This document shows, one piece after another, positions 58,492 through 64,000 of a stretch of 64,000 nt of DNA. Both the position numbers and the translations under genes were made by a program. The stretch spans positions 1-64,000 of the forward strand of contig JAJSPD010000074.1 of NCBI GenBank assembly GCA_021307315.1, in the 5' to 3' direction. Position 1 is the first letter of the stretch. Each line of letters opens with the position of its first letter. This DNA comes from Bisporella sp. PMI_857. Its lineage: Eukaryota > Ascomycota > Leotiomycetes > Helotiales > Helotiaceae. The notes under the pieces are model-generated. The model worked only from the letters and a program-made list of their open reading frames with translations. It searched no databases and had not been told where the DNA came from.

Positions 58492-60624
58492 ATGAAGCAT
58501 TTTCAATTCACTACTCACTTCATTTTGCGGCGGTATGCTGCTTCATCCTATCCATCTGTAAAAAAGACGCAGTTTCGCGCGTTTGTGACAACCATGTCAA
58601 ATAAGCTTCCAGACATCACCGCGGCTCCAGTAGCTGGACAGAAGATTTCTCATGAAGGGAAAGAGTATATGACAGTGAAGGAAGGACTCGCATATATTCT
58701 TATCCCTGCAGACGCCTCTACGACTCCTCAAACTACTCCACAGGGCGATAATCAGGCGCAATCGGTTTTCTACAACCCCATCCAGCAATTTAATCGAGAT
58801 TTGAGTGTGCTGGCTATCAAGGCGTATGGCGAGCAGGTGGTCGAAAGGAAAAAGGCTCAAGCTGAAAGGAACCAAAAAAAGTTGAAAGACAAGATTAGAG
58901 AAAAGAAGCGGAAGAGAGAGCATGTAGCTGTAGAGGGGGATGTCTCGAGGAAAGCTAGCAAAATAGACAATGGAGCTGGGACGGCTGTCATGGATATCCA
59001 CGATAATGCTGCAAATTCGGAGCTGAAAGACCATATCAGCGATGCGGATGTTCAAGCTAGAGCCGAAGGCGACTCGCACGGTGTCGACCACAAGGATCCA
59101 CCAGCAGAAACACAGGCAATATCGGCAGAGGCTACCGATCCTGAACAGAAAAGTGAGTCAAGTACAAGGCAGCCGTCATTCACGATTCTGGACGCACTTT
59201 CAGCTACTGGCTTACGCGCTCTACGATATGTCCACGAAATCCCCTTCACCACCTCGGTCACAGCAAATGATCTTCTTCCTGCCGCAACAAAGACTATTAA
59301 TATCAATGTTGCACACAATAAATTGGAGGGGAAAATAAAGTCAGTTACGGGGAACGCGATGACACATATGTATAACTTGGCGGGAGACTCTGGTAGAGAT
59401 GAAAAGGGTAGGAATACCCCAACCGCAAAGTACGATGTTATTGATCTTGACCCATACGGCACTGCTGCACCCTTCTTAGACGCTGCAGTGCAGTCAGTTC
59501 GTGATGATGGGGGTCTGCTCTGCGTGACATGCACAGATGCCGGGGTTTGGGCTTCAAATGGATATCCTGAAAAGGCATACTCGCTTTATGGAGGTATTCC
59601 TATCAAAGGTCTACACTCCCACGAGGGTGGTCTTCGACTTATTCTTCATGCGATCGCTACTTCAGCTGCAAAATACGGGCTTGCTATGGAACCTCTCCTG
59701 TCTCTGTCAATTGATTTTTATGCTCGTGTTTTTGTGCGAATCTATAAATCTGCGGCAGATGTGAAGTTCTTAGCAGGGAAAACAATGGTGTTGTATAATT
59801 GCGATGTTGGATGCGGTGCCTGGACAACTCAGATGGTTGCAAGGAACAAGCTCGCGCCGAACAAGAGCGGGAAAGGACATTTCTGGAAACATGTTTTCGA
59901 AGCAGCTCCTGCAGCATCGACTAACTGTAGCCATTGTGGAATGAAGACTCACATGGCTGGGCCGATGTACGCTGGGCCAATACATTCGCCTGAATTTATC
60001 AGGAGGATTTTAAACGGTCTTCCCAAAGTATCCAAGGACACCTATCAAACTACCGATCGAATTGAAGGCATGCTTAATGTGGCATTAGACGAAACCCTTC
60101 CTCCCGAGGAAAATCTTGACTCACCCACCGCGACTTCAAAAACCAAACGCTACGATCCTGCAATGACTGATCCATATCCTTTCTTTTTTATTCCATCGGC
60201 GCTTTCAAAGGTTATTCATTGTGTTACACCTCATGAGAATGCACTTAGAGGCGCTATCCGGCATTTGGGATACAGGGTTACAAGGAGCCATACGAAGCCG
60301 GGAAGCATAAAGACAGACGCGCCTTGGGGCGTGATCTGGGATATAATGCGGGAATGGGTGAAGCAAAAGGCTCCGATCAAGGATGGGGCGATAAGGAAAG
60401 GCACTGCTGGTTGGAATATTATGCGCCTTGACGAACAACCCAAAAAAGAACCTATTGGAGATGCCCCAAAGGGTGAAGAGGAGGCTAACGAGGCGGCCAA
60501 GCATAGCAACATCGTCTTTGATGAAACCCTAGGAAAGGAAACTAATACGAGACGGTTGGTACGATATCAAGTCAACCCAAGGGAGAATTGGGGACCAATG
60601 AATCGTGCAAATGGGCATGGCTAG
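58492..60624 (+). CDS. TRM1: tRNA (guanine-26-N2)-dimethyltransferase
   Basis: A single 710-residue frame without introns. After the start, about 34 residues rich in Arg, Ser and Thr (FILRRYAASSYPSVKK, AFVTT) look like a mitochondrial presequence. A second in-frame ATG (MSNKLPD) follows at 58594. Yeast Trm1 likewise makes mitochondrial and nuclear forms from two starts. Family motifs: SVFYNPIQQFNRDLSVLA, DALSATGLRALRY, SAM-binding DLDPYGTAAPFLDAAVQ, and the zinc-site cysteines in the CNCDVGCGAW/NCSHCGMKTHMAGPMY region. A basic Lys-rich insert (KKLKDKIREKKRKREH) may act as a nuclear signal. It dimethylates G26 of most tRNAs. It is a conserved housekeeping gene unrelated to the metabolite locus. 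Confidence 0.95.
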   Translation: MKHFQFTTHFILRRYAASSYPSVKKTQFRAFVTTMSNKLPDITAAPVAGQKISHEGKEYMTVKEGLAYILIPADASTTPQTTPQGDNQAQSVFYNPIQQFNRDLSVLAIKAYGEQVVERKKAQAERNQKKLKDKIREKKRKREHVAVEGDVSRKASKIDNGAGTAVMDIHDNAANSELKDHISDADVQARAEGDSHGVDHKDPPAETQAISAEATDPEQKSESSTRQPSFTILDALSATGLRALRYVHEIPFTTSVTANDLLPAATKTININVAHNKLEGKIKSVTGNAMTHMYNLAGDSGRDEKGRNTPTAKYDVIDLDPYGTAAPFLDAAVQSVRDDGGLLCVTCTDAGVWASNGYPEKAYSLYGGIPIKGLHSHEGGLRLILHAIATSAAKYGLAMEPLLSLSIDFYARVFVRIYKSAADVKFLAGKTMVLYNCDVGCGAWTTQMVARNKLAPNKSGKGHFWKHVFEAAPAASTNCSHCGMKTHMAGPMYAGPIHSPEFIRRILNGLPKVSKDTYQTTDRIEGMLNVALDETLPPEENLDSPTATSKTKRYDPAMTDPYPFFFIPSALSKVIHCVTPHENALRGAIRHLGYRVTRSHTKPGSIKTDAPWGVIWDIMREWVKQKAPIKDGAIRKGTAGWNIMRLDEQPKKEPIGDAPKGEEEANEAAKHSNIVFDETLGKETNTRRLVRYQVNPRENWGPMNRANGHG

Positions 60625-61538
60625 ACCTGAATATATGACCTGGCAGTATCACTTAATAGCAACAAGCTTCAAGCAGCGTGATGTCTATTCGCTATCTATC
60701 TTAGATGAATCAATTCGCCAAGCACATGCTCCAGCTGTTGAAGCGCCATCCTATTACCGTGCCGATACCCAGGTCTTGTCTAATATGATAACTGCGTCAG
60801 AACTGCATCTGACCTTAAACGTGACTTGCAGGTGATGCCACGGAGAGTTAGTATCTCTCCCAGCCACTGTGCTTTGTTTTTTTATAACCTTGAAGGCTTC
60901 GTCTCTATAGAGTTTGAGTGCCCAACATTGCGAGCCGCATCAATGCATGCATGATGTAGGGTATCAACCAGCATATATCCATTGTGGTCAGATGCCTACG
61001 GTATAAAATCTTGGCCGAAATAAGATATGGGGCTCCATAACCAAATAAGAAGATATTTTCATACCGACGGCTACATTTGAGGGAAACAACGTTTATAATG
61101 AAGGCTGTTAAATATAGAGCACGCGTGATCACACCCCGCGGCCGAACAGGATAAAATGGATGGAGATATCAGCACCGCGGGATAAATGCTAAGCATCTCT
61201 CAGACATCCTCAAAGGCAGATCCAGGCTGAAGTATTTTATGACGCTACTAAACGAATGGTCACGCCCAAAAATTATCTCAGTTTGATTCACGTCTTAATG
61301 CTAGTTCTCTTGTCTGGGATGTTAGGCAGCTAGACGATGGTAATAGCTCCTTCAGCTCCTTTCCTCTTTACAGCTGCATTGATGTAGCTGGTTTATAGAT
61401 ATCAATGTCGATATTACGATCACTTGTTCACGAGCATGGCGTAACATGGATTCATTAGCTTTATAGCCAAGCTGGGATCGATTTCTCACAGATCTCGATC
61501 TGAGTCGAGGGAAGATACGCCACGAGGCTCTTCCATCT
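60625..61538. other. intergenic region between TRM1 and the HET relic
   Basis: About 900 bp with no gene recognised. Confidence 0.4.
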
Positions 61539-62673
61539 TTGACACCGACACGGCTCATCATGATAAAGGATGGCGATCGTAAAAACTTATATATGTTTCG
61601 GCCTTCATGCGTAGAGCTTTCCAATGCGCCTCTGTTCGATGCGTTATCGTGTACCTGGTGGGATCCGAGTTCCAATACATTAATATTACAGTCTCAGAAC
61701 GTCTATCTTCTGCCTTCTACTGCAATGGGAAGCCGATAAGTGTCCTTCGAAGTTTAGCTTGCGCTCTTCAGATGCTGAAATCCACAGTAGTTGCATATGC
61801 GAGTAAAGAGAGGCAAGAACACCTCTAGATAGATGCCATCCGCATCAGCAAAGCTGATATGTCTGAGAGGGAATCTCAAGTATTCATGATGTAAAGGCAA
61901 GCCTCTCGGAATAAATTCGCTATATCGGAAAGGCTCTTGGTCTTTTTTGTTCTCAAAACAACTACGTTCCCCTTGGACATGTCCTGAGAGCAGACGCTTC
62001 TGAAACAGTCCGATACTCTAGAAACATTCTCGAATAGGCAAAACTGACTCTGAGGCTCTGGAATTTAGGGGTGATATCTTTGGCCGTGCTAAAATGGTAA
62101 TTTGCCAACTTGGACTTGAAGATGCATCAGCTCAAGACGCACTGTTTCCTTGGAACAACTATCAACTGTATCTCTTCGGGATATTAAGTCCTCTCGTCCC
62201 TTATACATCACAAACGATCAGTTATCCACTTCAAAATGAAGGGCCCAGCCCATAGGTCTGGAGGATTAGCTCGTACAGCAGGCTTTCTTGCAACGGAGTT
62301 ATTTTAATCGAATCTAGGTGGTTCAAGAGATCGCCTCCGCACAAGATCTCCTCTTTGTTTGCGGACAGAGAGCAGTTCCCTGGCAGAATTTTCAGAAGAG
62401 CTTAAAGTTCAAAGGTCTCGCATGGCCAGCTTCAGCATCACCCGATTCCGCTCATCTTCGTCCAAAATCTCTCATCAGTGCCACAGGCATAAACAATTTT
62501 CCAGCCGCCTATCACAAAGTTACAAGTGCTCAAGGCAGTCTTCATACTCAAGTCAGATATTTTGATACTGCCCTGGAGCTGATACGCGAAGAGAAGAATC
62601 TTATGGATGGAGTGTTGATACTAGAACGGCTAGTTCGAAACTTCTGCCCATTGGAGTCAACTGATCCAATGGA

Positions 62674-62682
62674 TAAATTGTA
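62674..62682 (+). repeat. left 9-bp target-site duplication
   Basis: TAAATTGTA directly before the left end of the element; the same nine bases follow the right end at 63267-63275. Confidence 0.75.
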
Positions 62683-63266
62683 CGGCAAATGACTGAAATA
62701 CCACTGTTTTGGTTTGCCTCTTACTGAAATACCATCATTTTGAAGCCAAGAGAAAATGATGGTATACTAGTAATACTACTGTAAAACACTTTTCTCACTG
62801 GTATACCATCATTCGAGCTGGATGACGAAGAGCAAGAGCGTCAAGCTCAGCGCCTTGATATAGAGCTAAATATGCAATATGCTAGAGAGGAGGTTATACA
62901 AAAGGAAGTAGATATTGTCGGCGATCTTCTTAGTAGCGACGACGAGCTTTCAGACGTGCCTAGTGACTTATTCGAGGCTAATCACGAGTATATGGTTGAA
63001 ATACCTCTAGAAATCCGTTATTCTACAAAGTCAGGAAAGGCGTATGGAAGTGCGTGATATTGAGCGATTCAGGGTTCTTTGTAATTAGAGTACTTTTATT
63101 TCTATTATAGGTTGCTTATAAAAGTTGTATCTTTCTTTCTGAAATACCATCCTTTTGTTGGTGATTGACTGAAATACCATAGTAATGGTATTTCAGTAAG
63201 AGGCAAACAAAAACAGTGGTTATGAGAATTTCGGGTAAAAAACAGTGGTATTTCAGTCATTTGCCG
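62683..63266. mobile_element. 584-bp non-autonomous DNA transposon (Mutator-like by target duplication)
   Basis: The ends are perfect inverted copies beginning CGGCAAATGACTGAAATACC and continuing for about 28 bp. A second inverted pair (TTTGCCTCTTACTGAAATACC type) lies just inside, at about 62713-62735 and 63185-63207; the right side has about 30 extra bases between the two blocks. It is flanked by a 9-bp direct repeat, the usual length for Mutator-like elements. The motif CTGAAATACCA recurs at least five times in both orientations and may be a transposase-binding repeat. Inside is an open frame of about 75 codons, acidic and helical (62820-63057), with no recognisable catalytic site. The element interrupts the HET relic. 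Confidence 0.7.
62872..63057 (+). CDS. short acidic frame inside the transposon
   Basis: 61 codons from ATG, open upstream for about 17 more (rich in Glu, Gln, Arg). It contains REEVIQKEVDIVGDLLSSDD and ends YSTKSGKAYGSA. It may be the remains of a transposase-element protein or chance. No family is recognised. Confidence 0.25.
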   Translation: MQYAREEVIQKEVDIVGDLLSSDDELSDVPSDLFEANHEYMVEIPLEIRYSTKSGKAYGSA

Positions 63267-63275
63267 TAAATTGTA
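63267..63275 (+). repeat. right 9-bp target-site duplication
   Basis: TAAATTGTA, identical to 62674-62682. Confidence 0.75.
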
Positions 63276-63558
63276 TGTACTTCCTTCACTTGCTAATCAA
63301 GCGACTATTAGGGTGCTAATGATGGTAGATTATGGTATTTCAGCAGCAAGAGTGTTCATAATCTTGACCAGATCCCTCATAGAAAACCAGCAATCCTCGT
63401 AGCCTCTCAATATCAAGAAGCACCCAATGGATTGAAGAACAACTGGACTTCCCACTTGGGCACCAGACCGGGCACACATTGAGCTTATCACTCCAGGCTT
63501 GGTGTGGAATGTAAATAATAGTACTAAGTGAGACCCATCAGGGCAAGCAGGCTTATCG

Positions 63559-63938
63559 TCAGACCTCCTCAGAGTTCAGGGCGTGTGTTGTGGAAGCATA
63601 ATAACTGTCAGCTCCAACTACCAGTCGCCCGTCACTGGGGATAACCTCCGATTTCATCTCGCCGCCATGTACCCAATAGTCACCACATCGATGGGAAGAT
63701 GAAATAGTACCCGCCTCGACGAATTCGTCAGAACTGGAATGTGCAACAAGTTCAGAGGATGGAAATATCGGTGTTGGCCGGCGGGCAAACACCATCTGTG
63801 CTTCGGCGAAATAAACTAGTTAGTAAAGCCTACATCAATGGCATCATGTTCGGCACGGCAGTAGTCGGCAAGGAAGATAACTTGGTCAGCATAATTCTGG
63901 AGTGAAATTGTTACCGGAGTAATATCAAGTTTGCTCAT
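63559..63938 (-). CDS. unrecognised small minus-strand gene model
   Basis: A possible two-exon model (63834-63938 and 63559-63795) gives about 113 residues: MSKLDITPVTISLQNYADQV... then a Ser/Glu-rich second part. The first exon has a plausible protein-like helix (NYADQVIFLADYCRAEHDAID), but the intron would be only 38 nt, short even for fungi. Its end approaches the HET relic on the other strand, so the second exon could be a shadow of that relic. No domain is recognised. Confidence 0.25.
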
Positions 63939-64000
63939 TGTTTTTAACTTCGTAATGAGCTCGAATCTATTGCAAGATGGTATGCTATTGGAATGAGAGG

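Larger units (their letters stand above)
61539..63610 (+). pseudogene. HET-domain (heterokaryon incompatibility) gene relic, split by a transposon
   Basis: Blocks of a HET protein occur in order: CVELSNAPLFDALSCTWWDP, YCNGKPISVLRSLACALQML (next frame), IDAIRISKADMSERESQV (just after an in-frame TAG where Trp is expected; Cys of WIDAICI is Arg), VQEIASAQDLLFVCGQRAVP (about 62319-62376), and DPMDKLY at 62663. Here the reading frame is cut by the 584-bp element; the frame resumes on the far side at LPSLANQA (about 63281). A further block LPTWAPDRAHIE (about 63441) has stops on both sides. The HET domain triggers cell death on non-self recognition in fungi; this copy is clearly dead from stops and frameshifts as well as the insertion. 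The right limit is approximate. Confidence 0.8.

Noticed and set aside
1..64000. CRISPR arrays, bacterial operons, Shine-Dalgarno sites, attachment sites
   Set aside because: The window is clearly eukaryotic (introns, fungal families); no such structures are expected or seen. No tRNA or rRNA gene was recognised by eye, though a tRNA scan could not be run.

Overview
The window is from a filamentous ascomycete (Pezizomycotina). The evidence is short GT-AG introns of about 45-160 nt with CTAAC-like branch sites, one monocistronic gene per promoter, and typical fungal families: a CFEM protein, Zn2Cys6 regulators, an AA9 polysaccharide monooxygenase, a HET-domain relic and a multidomain highly reducing polyketide synthase (HR-PKS). 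Class or species cannot be assigned from sequence alone. All gene models below were spliced by hand from reading frame, splice signals and family conservation; reading phase closes across every junction of the intact genes.

Layout. 1-5 kb: mostly gene-poor, with a small secreted CFEM protein and a decayed short-chain dehydrogenase. 5.5-58 kb: a region that looks like one large secondary-metabolite locus, possibly two adjacent ones. In order: Zn2Cys6 regulator 1; carotenoid-oxygenase-family dioxygenase; two divergent FSH/LovG-type serine hydrolases; an MFS exporter (minus) divergent from a 2525-residue HR-PKS; an AA9 LPMO (probably a bystander); a 4.8-kb stretch with no recognised gene; a PRISE-like reductase; a zinc-alcohol dehydrogenase pseudogene; an aldehyde dehydrogenase; an MFS pseudogene; two cytochromes P450; an SDR divergent from a 4-coumarate-CoA-ligase-like enzyme; a Baeyer-Villiger-type flavin monooxygenase; regulator 2; and an O-methyltransferase. 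58.5-60.6 kb: housekeeping TRM1, a natural right-hand border. 61.5-64 kb: a HET-domain pseudogene split by a 584-bp non-autonomous transposon with a 9-bp target duplication.

How it may work together (inference). The HR-PKS (KS-MAT-DH-degenerate MT-ER-KR-ACP) has no release domain, so one or both FSH hydrolases could offload the chain as LovG does for lovastatin. The P450s, flavin monooxygenase, SDR, PRISE-like reductase and O-methyltransferase would decorate it. The unusual element is a four-histidine carotenoid-oxygenase-family protein. If it cleaves an alkene of the polyketide, the aldehyde formed would suit the aldehyde dehydrogenase, and the resulting acid the acyl-CoA ligase. CCG...CGG-type palindromes occur in several of the promoters, as expected for Zn2Cys6 control. 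Several genes in and beside the locus are broken by stops, frameshifts or deletions, so the locus has been rearranged or is partly decaying.
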